Shown: positions 8,592 to 18,409, counted from the stretch's first letter. The stretch: DNA of 64,000 nt from an uncultured Lachnospiraceae bacterium (GCA_902786205.1 CADABQ010000005.1:1-64000); one strand, 5' to 3'. A program made the numbers and translations. Notes: generated by a model from the sequence alone, not told the origin.

Positions 8592-10757
8592 ATGGACTAT
8601 ATTTCAGTAAAAGAAGCAGCTAATAAATTTGAACTCTCTGAAAGACGAGTACAAAAGCTCTGTGAAACAAATAGAATCAAAGGATGTAATATGGTCAGTG
8701 GAGTTTGGTTAATACCTAATGATGCCACAAAACCATCCGACGAAAGATTATCCGACATTCCAGAATCACAGAATTGTTTATCATTAAAGGAACTTTGTGC
8801 GGAACTTTCAATATCAATTTCCACTGGGAGAAATTGGATTAAACTTGGTAAATTGCTACCAGAGTACACAGAAAAGAAAACTCCCTATTTTTCCAAAGAA
8901 TACATTGCAAAATTAAGAAAAGAACTTCAATCTGGCAAGAACAAAGCATTAAAAAGTAGAAGAAACAAAAAATTTGTATCTGGAAATTCACTTTACAACT
9001 CATATGTTTCTGACCAATGCCAAAATATACCTATATTACAAAAATTGTTGACACTTATATCAGATAACGAAATAGAACTTAATACTTCAACAATTCAATT
9101 TTTAATCGCAGATTGTGCATTACACCTTTTTAGCGATAAGCTAGGATTGAATTTACCAGAAAACAAAAAACTTCTGTTACAATTTTTAAATCATGAATTG
9201 TTTATTGAAGGTTATAATGAACTTATCAATGACTTAATCGACAATACTAGCGAAGCCATTAAATTTTGTCAGAAATATCCTTTACTTTTTGATATGCAAT
9301 ACATTTACGAAGCAAACGAAGATATACTTGGACTAATATATATTTCTTGTAAAAATATAGGAAACAGAAAAGCAACCGGTTCATACTATACATCTACTAA
9401 AGTAGTGAAGAAATTAATTAGCAAACTCGATTTCAAATCTAAGGATCGTATTCTTGACCCTTGTTGCGGAACAGGTAATTTCCTATTACAATTACCGAAC
9501 ACTATTTCATTCAATTCTATATATGGCAATGATATAGATGTGGTTAGTGTTAAAATCACACGACTAAATATGGCATTAAAATTCAATGAGCCATCCTCGT
9601 CAATTTGTGAACATATTACTGAACTTAATTACCTAACAGAGTATTCTAACAGAGATTTCCAATATATAATAGGAAATCCGCCTTGGGGTTATGAATTTTC
9701 TGATGATGAAAAATCTCAACTAAAAAAAATATTTAAATCAACATCTGGTAAGAATATCGAATCCTATGATATTTTTATAGAACAAGCAATTAAGCAACTT
9801 GCAAATAATGGTCATTTGGCATTTGTTCTTCCAGAAGCATTACTTAACGTAAAAGCACACACTAACATACGAGAAATAATACTGCAATCTTGCTCCATCA
9901 AAAATCTTGATTATCTTGGGAATGCATTCGACGGAGTGCAATGTCCTTGTATAATCTTAGATTTACAATGCACCCACTCACCACTTTCCACATTAGGAAT
10001 GGTCGTAAACAATGGAAACGAAGAATATACTATAAACACTGAACGTGAGGTTACATCAAACTACTTTAGTTTTATCACTTCCGATGAAGAATACAATGTT
10101 CTCAAGAAAATAAGGAACACTAAACACGCCACCTTTCTTTTGGGAAATGCTGATTTTGCACTAGGAATTGTAACTGGCAACAACAAGGATTATATTTCTG
10201 GCACAGAGACTTCCTCAAATGAAATGATCTTAAAAGGTGCCGACATAAGTAAATACCACATCAATCAAACTGATAATTATATTATTTTCAAGCCTGAGAG
10301 TTTTCAACAAATAGCACCTACTGAAATGTATCGAGCACCAGAAAAACTACTTTATCGTTTTATCAGTAACCAACTAGTATTTGCCTACGATGACAAACAA
10401 ACACTTTCATTAAATAGTTGTAATATTGTCATTCCAAAAATACCCGGCACAAAAATCAAGTACATTTTAGCAATACTCAATTCTCGAATTGCTCAGTTCA
10501 TATACAAAAAGGAATTTAATTCTGTAAAGGTATTACGTTCACATATAGAAAGTATACCGATTCCTTCTGTAAGCGAAGCGATACAGGATAAGATTATTGA
10601 AATCACTGATATCTTGATTTCTGGATTGGATATTAAAGAAGCTGAAACAGTATACGATAAACTTGATAGACTTGTAGCAGAAGTGTTCAACCTTAATGAT
10701 TCTGAAATAGAAATAATCAAGAAAGCTGTCGATGGCGAAAACAAATTTTTAGCATAG
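8592..10757 (+). CDS. N6-adenine DNA methyltransferase of a type II R-M system
   Basis: A 721-residue DNA methyltransferase. Motif I is LDPCCGTGNFLL and motif IV is IIGNPPWGYEF; the NPPW form marks an N6-adenine enzyme of the gamma/Eco57I-like class. The C-terminal 250 residues (ISKYHINQTDNY, IVIPKIPGTKIKYILAILNS) fit a TaqI-like target-recognition domain. Two MerR/excisionase-like helix-turn-helix units sit at the N-terminus: ISVKEAANKFELSERRVQKL at residues 4-23, and a second around LKELCAELSISISTGRNWI. This is unusual and could serve autoregulation. The start is fixed by AGGAGG at 8581 and the promoter at 8535. It converges with a nuclease-like gene (10800-11528), giving a complete R-M pair. 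No nuclease domain is seen in this protein. Confidence 0.88.
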   Translation: MDYISVKEAANKFELSERRVQKLCETNRIKGCNMVSGVWLIPNDATKPSDERLSDIPESQNCLSLKELCAELSISISTGRNWIKLGKLLPEYTEKKTPYFSKEYIAKLRKELQSGKNKALKSRRNKKFVSGNSLYNSYVSDQCQNIPILQKLLTLISDNEIELNTSTIQFLIADCALHLFSDKLGLNLPENKKLLLQFLNHELFIEGYNELINDLIDNTSEAIKFCQKYPLLFDMQYIYEANEDILGLIYISCKNIGNRKATGSYYTSTKVVKKLISKLDFKSKDRILDPCCGTGNFLLQLPNTISFNSIYGNDIDVVSVKITRLNMALKFNEPSSSICEHITELNYLTEYSNRDFQYIIGNPPWGYEFSDDEKSQLKKIFKSTSGKNIESYDIFIEQAIKQLANNGHLAFVLPEALLNVKAHTNIREIILQSCSIKNLDYLGNAFDGVQCPCIILDLQCTHSPLSTLGMVVNNGNEEYTINTEREVTSNYFSFITSDEEYNVLKKIRNTKHATFLLGNADFALGIVTGNNKDYISGTETSSNEMILKGADISKYHINQTDNYIIFKPESFQQIAPTEMYRAPEKLLYRFISNQLVFAYDDKQTLSLNSCNIVIPKIPGTKIKYILAILNSRIAQFIYKKEFNSVKVLRSHIESIPIPSVSEAIQDKIIEITDILISGLDIKEAETVYDKLDRLVAEVFNLNDSEIEIIKKAVDGENKFLA

Positions 10758-10765
10758 ATTAAATT

Positions 10766-10794
10766 GAGCCAATGCCTAATAAAGACATTGGCTC
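10766..10794. terminator. Hairpin between the convergent R-M genes
   Basis: A perfect 9-bp stem, GAGCCAATG and CATTGGCTC, with an 11-base loop lies exactly between the two convergent stops. T tracts on either side are poor, so efficiency is uncertain. Confidence 0.6.
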
Positions 10795-10799
10795 ATATG

Positions 10800-11528
10800 C
10801 TATTTTCCTTTTCTCTTTACCTCATCAAGAACATCCTTCTCTTCAACAAGAAAAGGGGTTAATTCTTCCTCTGTCATAAATACTTGACCTTCAAATACTC
10901 CTACTCCATCTCTCCCTGTATTTTCGTTTCTATGTTGTGGACCTAGCTTTCCTATTTTTTGCAATTCATCACTAGTAAGTACCCAATATATCAAATCATC
11001 CCTACATACACCAATCCAAATAAACACATCACAACATGATGGTTTTAACTGCTGATAATGATACTTAAATGAATTAGCCCTTGCCTCTGAGTGCAGATAT
11101 GCTCTACTAGCTAAGCTTCCACCTGTTTTTGTGCTATTAGCCCTACAAGCCTTTACCTCAACTCTAATTCCATCAAGCCATAAATCAAATTCGCCATCAA
11201 AATCTGGATAAAATGAAGAAATATTATCTTTTGTTGCTTTCGTAAATTCCGGAAACAACTCCAAAATATGTTTTTCTCCCCAAGTTTCACCGAATGTACG
11301 CGGAGCCATATCAAACAAATCAAGATACTTATTTCTTTTTGCATACTCATTTTGTAATTCCATGTACTTATCATATGTAATAGTTTGTGTTGCTAATAAG
11401 TAAGCTAACATTCTTCCCTCTGTGCTAAAGGGAAATACAGCCTTTTCTTTCTTTATTACTTCTATTACACTTTCATCAACACCAGATTGCTTGAATAACA
11501 TATCTAATTGTTTTTGTAATTCCTTCAT
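10800..11528 (-). CDS. Putative type II restriction endonuclease (PD-(D/E)XK fold)
   Basis: A 242-residue protein, probably the nuclease partner of the methyltransferase at 8592. The segment FDLWLDGIRVEVKACRA gives the acidic residue followed about ten residues later by E-V-K, the D...EXK signature of PD-(D/E)XK nucleases. A preceding stretch (FPEFTKATKDNISSFYPDFDG) supplies further acidic residues. It starts with ATG and a GGGGAT site upstream. The convergent arrangement with the methyltransferase and the island context support the role. I do not recognise a named enzyme or the recognition sequence. An alternative would be a helper nuclease not tied to the methylase, which seems less likely. 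Confidence 0.75.
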   Translation of the reverse strand: MKELQKQLDMLFKQSGVDESVIEVIKKEKAVFPFSTEGRMLAYLLATQTITYDKYMELQNEYAKRNKYLDLFDMAPRTFGETWGEKHILELFPEFTKATKDNISSFYPDFDGEFDLWLDGIRVEVKACRANSTKTGGSLASRAYLHSEARANSFKYHYQQLKPSCCDVFIWIGVCRDDLIYWVLTSDELQKIGKLGPQHRNENTGRDGVGVFEGQVFMTEEELTPFLVEEKDVLDEVKRKGK

Positions 11529-11950
11529 TTATACAATCCCCTTTCTATAATGCCAAGCCTAAAATCGCTGATTTTAAAGCTTTTTCTTTAAATATCTATC
11601 TCATAACTAGAACCAATAGTGATGAATAATCATCGTACTTGTACTAAATATAAAAAATAGTATTCATTACGAAACATTCACAATATTAAGGTCAAAAATA
11701 AACAGTAATCTGTATAATATTCCAAAACTCTACTTAAATTTTTATTAAATCACTAGCTTGCTTTCAAACTAGATCAAACATTTTATCACTTCTCACCCTA
11801 GTTTCTCTTTGCTCTTAGTCTTGGGTTCCTCCTTGACAAATTCCCGTCCTTTAGAAACTTCCATCCCGTTCAGTTCACTCTGCTCTCCGTTTTCATTTTG
11901 GGCTCATCACCACACCCATGTCCTACACATTATCACCTTTTTCTTCCACA
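11529..11950. other. Non-coding gap in the defence island
   Basis: About 420 AT-rich bases between the nuclease gene and the decayed tail of the large NTPase gene. No gene, terminator or repeat that I can support. Confidence 0.5.
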
Positions 11951-12258
11951 TTAAAAAGCTCCTTTAACTCTACACGGCGCTCTAACTTTCTCCTCCTTTT
12001 TCCTCTCCTGTGCAACAATCTTCATATTCTTCACCTTTGCAGTTTCAAACTCACTTTTCTCTGTTGTTATAACATTGTCAGAATTTAGGATAATAGAACT
12101 ATCGCCTACTTCTTTTGTTTAATTTCCCATGCACTCAAACCGTCAAAACGAAAACCAATTTTCACTCTTACAAGTTGACCAATTTCCTGATTTCTTTTGA
12201 GTTCTGTATGCATTGGAACAAAAAAAGCACGCAATTTAGGGTTCATATCCAATGTAAG
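11951..12258 (-). pseudogene. Severed 3' end of the kinase-STAND gene
   Basis: Directly beyond the amber codon at 12259-12261, and in the same frame, 50 sense codons follow. They include NPKLRAFFVPMHTELKRNQE and VRVKIGFRFDGLSAWEI, a coherent beta-rich OB-like end, before a second TAG at 12106. In an overlapping frame a further coherent stretch (KEVGDSSIILNSDNVITTE, then KNMKIVAQERKKEEKV) runs to TAA at 11951. This suggests a one-base indel near 12115. The simplest reading is that the ancestral protein was about 100 residues longer and the 3' end is decaying. Confidence 0.7.
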
Positions 12259-15200
12259 CTATCCACTCTGAACACTATCAGCACTAATTACCGTTGCATC
12301 AAACCAATACGCATTCTCTCTGTCAAACTCCAATGGAAGAATATTTTTTCCTACAGTCAATTCATCTGTATAATAATAATGCGTTGCACTTTGATTCTTT
12401 CTATTTCCAGATAATTTCTTACAAATTTGCAAACACTCATACATAGAGTCTATCATCTTCTCATTTTTCGTCTGCATATATTTGCAGAAATAAAGAATAG
12501 AACACAAAAAATTTGCTGTAGCATTTGAGTCTTGATCTGGTAATGTTTCTAAAATCCCAAGCATTTTATTATAAGTCACATCAACTGGTTGTTTCAGGCG
12601 TATGTACGCATTAAACCATTTCCACAAAATTCCCTCCGTTTCATACTTCTCCATTTTAAGTAAATTCTCGCAACAGACTATAATCTGTCTTAATTGTTGC
12701 TGGCTCTTTTGTTTCCAAGCACTTTTCTCGGAAATACACATCCCCAAATATGCAATCTGATAATCATAATCATTTGGTCGCTCTTTAATTCTCATTTCCA
12801 ACTCATCAGAAGTCCATTTAAATCTAGATAGGTAGCTCCTAGTACTATTATAAAATTTATTACTCCTAATCACACTGTATCTGAATTCTGTATCAATATC
12901 ATATAAAATGGCATTGGAAACAATTTTTTTACTCCACTTGTTTATTTCCTTATCCTGTTCCAAAAATTCTTTTTCGTTACTAGAAAAACCCAATCTCTTT
13001 GCTAACTGATGTACAAAGGTGGTTGTAATCTGTACAATTGAAGTATATAGATATACTAAGTCTGATATATTATTTCCTCTTTCTTCCAATTTCACAGAAC
13101 TTTCAAAGTCAGAAAGTGCTAAATCAACATAATAGCGCAATTTATTAAACAATTCATAACTATTCAAATTCTTATAAGCATTATTCATCTGATGCAACAC
13201 ATACTGAACATACAAATTTCCACGTGAATGATAAAAAGAACCATTCTTATTATCAATCTTTATAGCTTCATTCAACTGTTCTTCAGCTTCTTTCAAACGC
13301 ATTGGATTGTTCGCTATAATCAAACGTCCATAATGTTGATGGAACTGTGGATTTTTTGGTAATATCTTAACTAACCTTTCATAAATCTGTTCCTGAAGGT
13401 TTGAGTTATCTACTTCCAATATAATCTGAGAAAAGCTTTTCTTTTGATTATCATTCTCTTTTATTTCGCCTTCTGTATCTCTTTTAATAAAAATGTTCAT
13501 CATCAATCCAGAAAATCCATCAGATACATTTCCATTCGAGGATTCACATTTTCTTAAATCCTCAATAAATTGTATACAGAAATTTTTGTATTTCTCTGAT
13601 TGAAAGTTCTTGAATTTTATCTTCAATATTTTTTTTGCAACAATTGGATGGCAAATTCGGTAGGAAGAATTCACGATATAGATTATACTCGGAAAATTCT
13701 CTTGCAATTCCTTCAGCAGCTCCCTTCCTGAGCGCTTCTCTATCCTTAACATTTTTCGTGTATACTTAAAACCCAGTCCCTTGTTTTCAGTGTAATAAGA
13801 AATCAATGCAATATAAAGAATAACCTTTTCCATTTTTTCATTCTGTTTCATAAAATTAATTGCATCATTTAAATATTGATAAATACCTTGATAATCATCT
13901 TCAAATGCATGCATACCATAAAAAAATGGAATACGAAAATCGATAAGATTATTTTCCGTAGTCAGCCTTTTCATATTTAGGATATGTCTTTTACATTCTG
14001 TATCATTATAGTTTTTCCATTTTTTCATTACCTTCTCATATTCATTGCAAAATAAATCTCCATCTCTTGCCTCCAAGATAGAAATCATCTCATCATCCGA
14101 TTTTTTCATACTATATACTCTGCACGCATATAGCACACACACTTTCATACCTCTTATTCGATATAGAAATTGGTTGACATCATTTTCATTGTAATTCCCA
14201 TCCAAAAAAATCAACAGATGTTTTCCAGAAATAGCGGAGATACGTAACAAACTCTCATACACATCTTCATCAAATTTATTTTGCAATACAAATGTCGGAT
14301 ATTCTTTTTTTAAATTCCAGCATATAACCCTACCAAGTATAGATGCTCCAGCTCCCGGAGAATGCTGTATTGAAATTAATATCTGGTCTTTATTTGCTTT
14401 CTCTAATTTTTGACGTATCTTATCTTCGTAAAGCTTAATCTTTTTATGCTTGACATATAATTCCTCTTCAATTGCAGTCCATGTAATCGGTTCTCCATAA
14501 TAAAATTTATATTTTTCACTTTCTGATAATATATTTTCCCTTCGAAGCAACTGCTCATGAACCAAAATTGTATATTGCTCAATATATTGTTGATCCTGCC
14601 TATCTAATGGAATGCCTATACGTTTTAGGCGATTAGGTATATAAATAACGTCATCCACTAACTCCGGCAAATATAAACTACAATATTCAGCAATATCTTC
14701 CATACCAATTTTAAACACCACTATATTCAAATTCTCATACTCTCGCGGATTTACCTCATACCATCCAGTTTCTGCTTCAAGAATAGCTATATTAACCTTT
14801 ACACTTTCTATTGCATCCAGTAAATCCATTAAATATCGTATATACTTATCATCTCCATCTCGAAATTTTGTTTCATCGATTATGAACAAAAGATCATCTT
14901 CTACAACAGATTCTATCATTTTATCAGTAAAGCGCCCCCAAAATTCTCTATACTTATTTTTCCATTTCGGAAAATTTTCAGTCTGTGATTCTGGATCTGC
15001 CTCTGTTCCATCTGCATAAAGCCACCATGTACTATTCTTTTTTATACAATCCCAAGTAATTTCGTTATTTGGAATAACATTTCTCAATAACTGCTTTTTT
15101 TGCAATATATCAGCAAATCCTTTTTCCTTACAAAAAGATATAATACCTGACCAACAAATCTTGCTTAGATTCATTGAAATCGAATCTGAATAATCCCATT

Positions 15201-16425
15201 GTCTTCCTAGAATTAAATAATAATTTTGACTATCGTTAAATTTGTCTGCATACTCTAAAAACTGATTCCATTCGCTAATATTTCTCCTCTTTTCCGAAGC
15301 ACTTTTCCACTCATTTATGTTAGAAGAAATATAATCAATTCCTTGATCTTGCAAAAAATGCTTAAGATAACAACATGCAAACATATAAGCTTTCAAACGA
15401 GCATCATCTGATATACTTCTCTTACCTGCATAATTCAATCCAACTAAAATCCGGGCTATTAAACGTGCATTACGCAATTGATCTAAGTAATTGAATTTAT
15501 CTGTTACTTTCTTTTGAATCCACCTTTCTTCTTCCTCTGAAATTGCTCGGATTACCTTGCTATCTCTAAAATCAATCTCGTCCCACTCCTGTTTTGCAAT
15601 CTGCTCTATACAATACAACCAATCTTTCAATGATTCCTTTTCCATGTTATGTATCATAAGACTATATTCAAAATATGCTGTATCATAAAAAAGCCAACCA
15701 TCTTCTCGATAAGAAGCCATATCAATAATCGCATACTCACTACTTTTATTAGACACAAACACATTATTTCCATGAAAATCTCCATGAATACAACAGGTCA
15801 TATTTTCAATTCTTCTATTTCCCCATGGTATATCATTTATTGCATATGAAAATGCATTAGGATAAACCTCATTATTTATTTTGATTGTAAAAATATTTTT
15901 CACAGGACATCCTAACAGATGCTTTGATAAAAATCGTGCCATAATCCCATCTACATCCAATTTATTTTTCAACTGCATTTTAAATAAGTCTGAAGGTATT
16001 AAATAACCGTCAACAATATTTCTTTTATTAGTGGCTTCCTCTAGTATTTCTCCTATCATCTTTCTTACTGCTTCGATTTTTACACTAGATTTATAAATTG
16101 AATAGAAACTTTTATATTCTGCACTGCTAATTCCAGCAATTTGAAGTAACATAACATAATAACCATCAATCTCACTTTTTTCTATACACTTTATAACTTT
16201 AGAAAAACAAAAATCCTTCAGATTATTTTCATATTCTTCTTCCTCGCTATCAATTTTCAAAAAGAAATATCCTTTTATTTTAGAATCCCCTTTTAATTCC
16301 ACTAAATAGACTTCTGCACCTGAAAACCCTTCACCTACTTTTGACTTTATATCTATATTTGCCTTATTTCCAACCTGAAATTTCATAACAATTTTTTCAA
16401 ACAACTTATCCAACCATGTTTCCAT
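12259..16425 (-). CDS. Kinase-like / STAND-type P-loop NTPase / TPR protein, candidate defence gene
   Basis: A 1388-residue multidomain protein. Residues 1-260 look like an aminoglycoside-phosphotransferase-fold kinase: Gly loop GEGFSGAEVY (31-40), Lys57 in FLKID, catalytic loop HGDFHGNN (214-221) and Asp235 in IIDMA. Residues 400-610 include LGRQWDYSDS and TWWLYADGTEADPES, with no clear family. Residues 684-760 carry a P-loop-like SPGAGASILGR (689-699) and Walker B LLIFLD (ending at 742). This form of P-loop, without the usual GK[ST], resembles that of SAMD9-like and other STAND NTPases. TPR-like repeats follow (AEEQLNEAIKIDNKNGSFYH). GGGGGA precedes the ATG. It lies beside an R-M pair in a repeat-bounded island, so a nucleotide-switch antiviral role is a reasonable inference. 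The 3' end is cut by an amber codon (12259-12261). Confidence 0.72.
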   Translation of the reverse strand: METWLDKLFEKIVMKFQVGNKANIDIKSKVGEGFSGAEVYLVELKGDSKIKGYFFLKIDSEEEEYENNLKDFCFSKVIKCIEKSEIDGYYVMLLQIAGISSAEYKSFYSIYKSSVKIEAVRKMIGEILEEATNKRNIVDGYLIPSDLFKMQLKNKLDVDGIMARFLSKHLLGCPVKNIFTIKINNEVYPNAFSYAINDIPWGNRRIENMTCCIHGDFHGNNVFVSNKSSEYAIIDMASYREDGWLFYDTAYFEYSLMIHNMEKESLKDWLYCIEQIAKQEWDEIDFRDSKVIRAISEEEERWIQKKVTDKFNYLDQLRNARLIARILVGLNYAGKRSISDDARLKAYMFACCYLKHFLQDQGIDYISSNINEWKSASEKRRNISEWNQFLEYADKFNDSQNYYLILGRQWDYSDSISMNLSKICWSGIISFCKEKGFADILQKKQLLRNVIPNNEITWDCIKKNSTWWLYADGTEADPESQTENFPKWKNKYREFWGRFTDKMIESVVEDDLLFIIDETKFRDGDDKYIRYLMDLLDAIESVKVNIAILEAETGWYEVNPREYENLNIVVFKIGMEDIAEYCSLYLPELVDDVIYIPNRLKRIGIPLDRQDQQYIEQYTILVHEQLLRRENILSESEKYKFYYGEPITWTAIEEELYVKHKKIKLYEDKIRQKLEKANKDQILISIQHSPGAGASILGRVICWNLKKEYPTFVLQNKFDEDVYESLLRISAISGKHLLIFLDGNYNENDVNQFLYRIRGMKVCVLYACRVYSMKKSDDEMISILEARDGDLFCNEYEKVMKKWKNYNDTECKRHILNMKRLTTENNLIDFRIPFFYGMHAFEDDYQGIYQYLNDAINFMKQNEKMEKVILYIALISYYTENKGLGFKYTRKMLRIEKRSGRELLKELQENFPSIIYIVNSSYRICHPIVAKKILKIKFKNFQSEKYKNFCIQFIEDLRKCESSNGNVSDGFSGLMMNIFIKRDTEGEIKENDNQKKSFSQIILEVDNSNLQEQIYERLVKILPKNPQFHQHYGRLIIANNPMRLKEAEEQLNEAIKIDNKNGSFYHSRGNLYVQYVLHQMNNAYKNLNSYELFNKLRYYVDLALSDFESSVKLEERGNNISDLVYLYTSIVQITTTFVHQLAKRLGFSSNEKEFLEQDKEINKWSKKIVSNAILYDIDTEFRYSVIRSNKFYNSTRSYLSRFKWTSDELEMRIKERPNDYDYQIAYLGMCISEKSAWKQKSQQQLRQIIVCCENLLKMEKYETEGILWKWFNAYIRLKQPVDVTYNKMLGILETLPDQDSNATANFLCSILYFCKYMQTKNEKMIDSMYECLQICKKLSGNRKNQSATHYYYTDELTVGKNILPLEFDRENAYWFDATVISADSVQSG

Positions 16426-16577
16426 AAATTATCCCCCTAACTTATAATACAACTACTCATTCTTAATTTAAAATTGGTATTATTAACGGTCATGAATAGT
16501 AAAAATATCGAAGTTTTAATTTTAGTTGTTTCTGCCAAGTAATCATTGGCAACTTTTCCATTTTTCTTTATACCATC

Positions 16578-16852
16578 CGCTTCCTTCTTCATTTTTTGAA
16601 TATGCAGTTGAATGGGCAACTTTCTTCCAAAACACGCTCCCGCTTGGTTTCAACCGTACGGTACTAGGCCCGAAAACACCTCGCCTATCACAGGGGTGCG
16701 CTTTCTCACTAGGCTCAAAAAGACTTCGCCAAGTGTTCAATGTGAAGTACCGACGGTTTCAAACAGTTTTTTCAGAAAATTCCCCCTCCAACTGCTTCTC
16801 CTTTTTTGCGAGGGAAGCTCACTCTTTGTTCAAATTTTACTACACCCATCAC
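16578..16852. repeat. Repeat A, right copy
   Basis: Same orientation as 7229-7440 and highly similar at both ends. It has about 60 extra bases in the middle (around CTATCACAGGGGTGCGCTTTC) between the inner inverted arms. Repeat B is missing at its downstream edge. Confidence 0.8.
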
Positions 16853-17010
16853 TTAAATGCTTTTCTGAATGCCGTCATCATCGCACCATACGATTAATCA
16901 CATCCACATATCTGGAACACTTTCCGTCTCGTTTTTGTGCCTTTGCGGCTGTTAAATTTTTCACTACCCTCTGCATTTCATTTCTTTGGGAGCACATGGT
17001 ATTTCAATGC
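16849..17010 (-). pseudogene. Second copy of the transposase C-terminal debris
   Basis: Closely matches 7604-7770 (for example GCTTTTCTGAATGCCGTCAT and TTCACTACCCTCTGCATTTC) but has lost 13 bases after GCACCATAC. It is non-coding. With repeat A it forms the right border of the 7.2-17.0 kb island. Confidence 0.7.
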
Positions 17011-17020
17011 CTCTTTTTTG

Positions 17021-17053
17021 AAAAGAAAGTCAGTTATATCAAAACTGACTTTC
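17021..17053 (-). terminator. Terminator of the 17081-18148 gene
   Basis: GAAAGTCAGTT and AACTGACTTTC form a perfect 11-bp stem; on the minus strand it is followed by TTTTC. Confidence 0.7.
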
Positions 17054-17080
17054 CTATTCTTTTCTTTCAAAGTGGGCACG

Positions 17081-18148
17081 TTATGGTTTTTCATAAAACG
17101 ACATTATAAAATCATATCCTTTTTCTTCCAGATTATTTTTATATTGTAGCTTGCATTCCCCTTCGTTTGTTATTTCATAAATGTATAGAGTATTGTCCGA
17201 TCCTAAAACTGACAAATGATCCTTCGATACATAAAATTGCATGACAGATGTTTCCAAATGGTAACTTTGTGTTACAGTATCTGTGCTTAAATCAACAATC
17301 AAAATGTCAGCAGGTGAATCGATATCAAAAATATCGCAAGAAGATACGTACAACTTTCCATCTGCTATATATGCCCCAAAGGCTTCCTTACAATCCAATG
17401 GAATACTTTTTACCTTCCCAGTTTCCACATTTAATTTTAATATTTCATCATTGTGTGTAAAATAAATATTTTTTCCATAGCCAACCTGAAAACCAAACCC
17501 ATCTCCTTCATTATAATAAGAGGATATATCCGCTACAAGCCGTGTACTTTGACTTGTTATATCTGCACAATATACTTTATAAGATTTTCCATCCCCAGAT
17601 ACCTCATCAAACAAGTACACCTTTTCCTGGCATACACACATATCTGTTGCAATCACATCCTCTATCACATATTTTTCTATCGTATCATTTTCAAAACAAT
17701 AGCGTTCCAAATAGGTTTTATAATTAAGATTCGTAACTACATAAATATATGTATCCGTAACTGCAAAAGCGGAAATACCTACTAAACCCGGAAATTTGTA
17801 TTTTTTTACTTCTCCATTTGAAAGATTCATAGAAATAATTGCACAATTCTTTTTATCAAAACCTTGTCCTTGTGATCGTTCATATACATATCCATCTTTT
17901 ATAATCGGGTATCCATAGGAACCTGCACCAATATTAGATATTTTTAATTTCTTTTTTCCCACTATGTTTGCTTGTTTATCCAAATACAAAACTTTACTTG
18001 TTGCATCCTGTTCATAGCTTGAAATTAAACCATATTGATATGATACTTGACTATCCTTCGTCCCTTTTTCACAAGCGGTCAAACTAAAACATAGTATAAT
18101 GACAAAACATATACCTACTCTAGTTGCCGCATTAGCTAATCTCTTCAT
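17081..18148 (-). CDS. Lipoprotein with a propeller-like repeat domain
   Basis: A 355-residue exported lipoprotein. The signal peptide ends in the lipobox FSLTAC, with Cys at residue 26. The mature part is beta-rich with recurring units in which an aromatic pair is followed by a short strand, such as DTYIYVVTN, DGKLYVSSC and DHLSVLGSDN. This suggests a beta-propeller (DUF5050-like or PQQ-like) fold used for binding rather than catalysis. It is a single gene with its own terminator, just outside the right border of the island. No partner genes point to a role. The lipoprotein status is firm; the fold is inferred from spacing of repeats only. Confidence 0.7.
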   Translation of the reverse strand: MKRLANAATRVGICFVIILCFSLTACEKGTKDSQVSYQYGLISSYEQDATSKVLYLDKQANIVGKKKLKISNIGAGSYGYPIIKDGYVYERSQGQGFDKKNCAIISMNLSNGEVKKYKFPGLVGISAFAVTDTYIYVVTNLNYKTYLERYCFENDTIEKYVIEDVIATDMCVCQEKVYLFDEVSGDGKSYKVYCADITSQSTRLVADISSYYNEGDGFGFQVGYGKNIYFTHNDEILKLNVETGKVKSIPLDCKEAFGAYIADGKLYVSSCDIFDIDSPADILIVDLSTDTVTQSYHLETSVMQFYVSKDHLSVLGSDNTLYIYEITNEGECKLQYKNNLEEKGYDFIMSFYEKP

Positions 18149-18349
18149 TTTACTTTTCTCCTACTTTTTTGAATTTTTGTTGCCTTATTTTTCCAAAAAT
18201 ATAGAATAAATTATATCTTTTTATTTATGTGTTGTCAAATCAATTATTTTATTTATACATATACTGTTCAAAATATTTAGTGTTTTTCTTGTTTTTTCAT
18301 TGCTATTTTTGAGTATATTTTTCATTTAACTTTTCTTTATTATTTTTTT

Positions 18350-18385
18350 ACAAATAAAAAACCGGCATCCTAAGACACCGGTCCA
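18350..18385 (-). terminator. Terminator of the carboxylase/allophanate hydrolase operon
   Basis: On the minus strand ACCGG and CCGGT close a hairpin that is followed by TTTTTTATTT, about 30 bases beyond the stop of the allophanate hydrolase gene. Confidence 0.7.
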
Positions 18386-18409
18386 TCACTATGTATTATA
18401 ATTTTACAA

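Noticed and set aside
12259..12261. Recoding of TAG (pyrrolysine or suppression) in the NTPase gene
   Set aside because: No pyl genes are seen, and a second disruption (frameshift near 12115) follows, so decay is the simpler explanation.
16612..17109. A 165-codon plus-strand open frame
   Set aside because: It spans repeat A and transposase debris, has no ribosome binding site and no protein-like composition.
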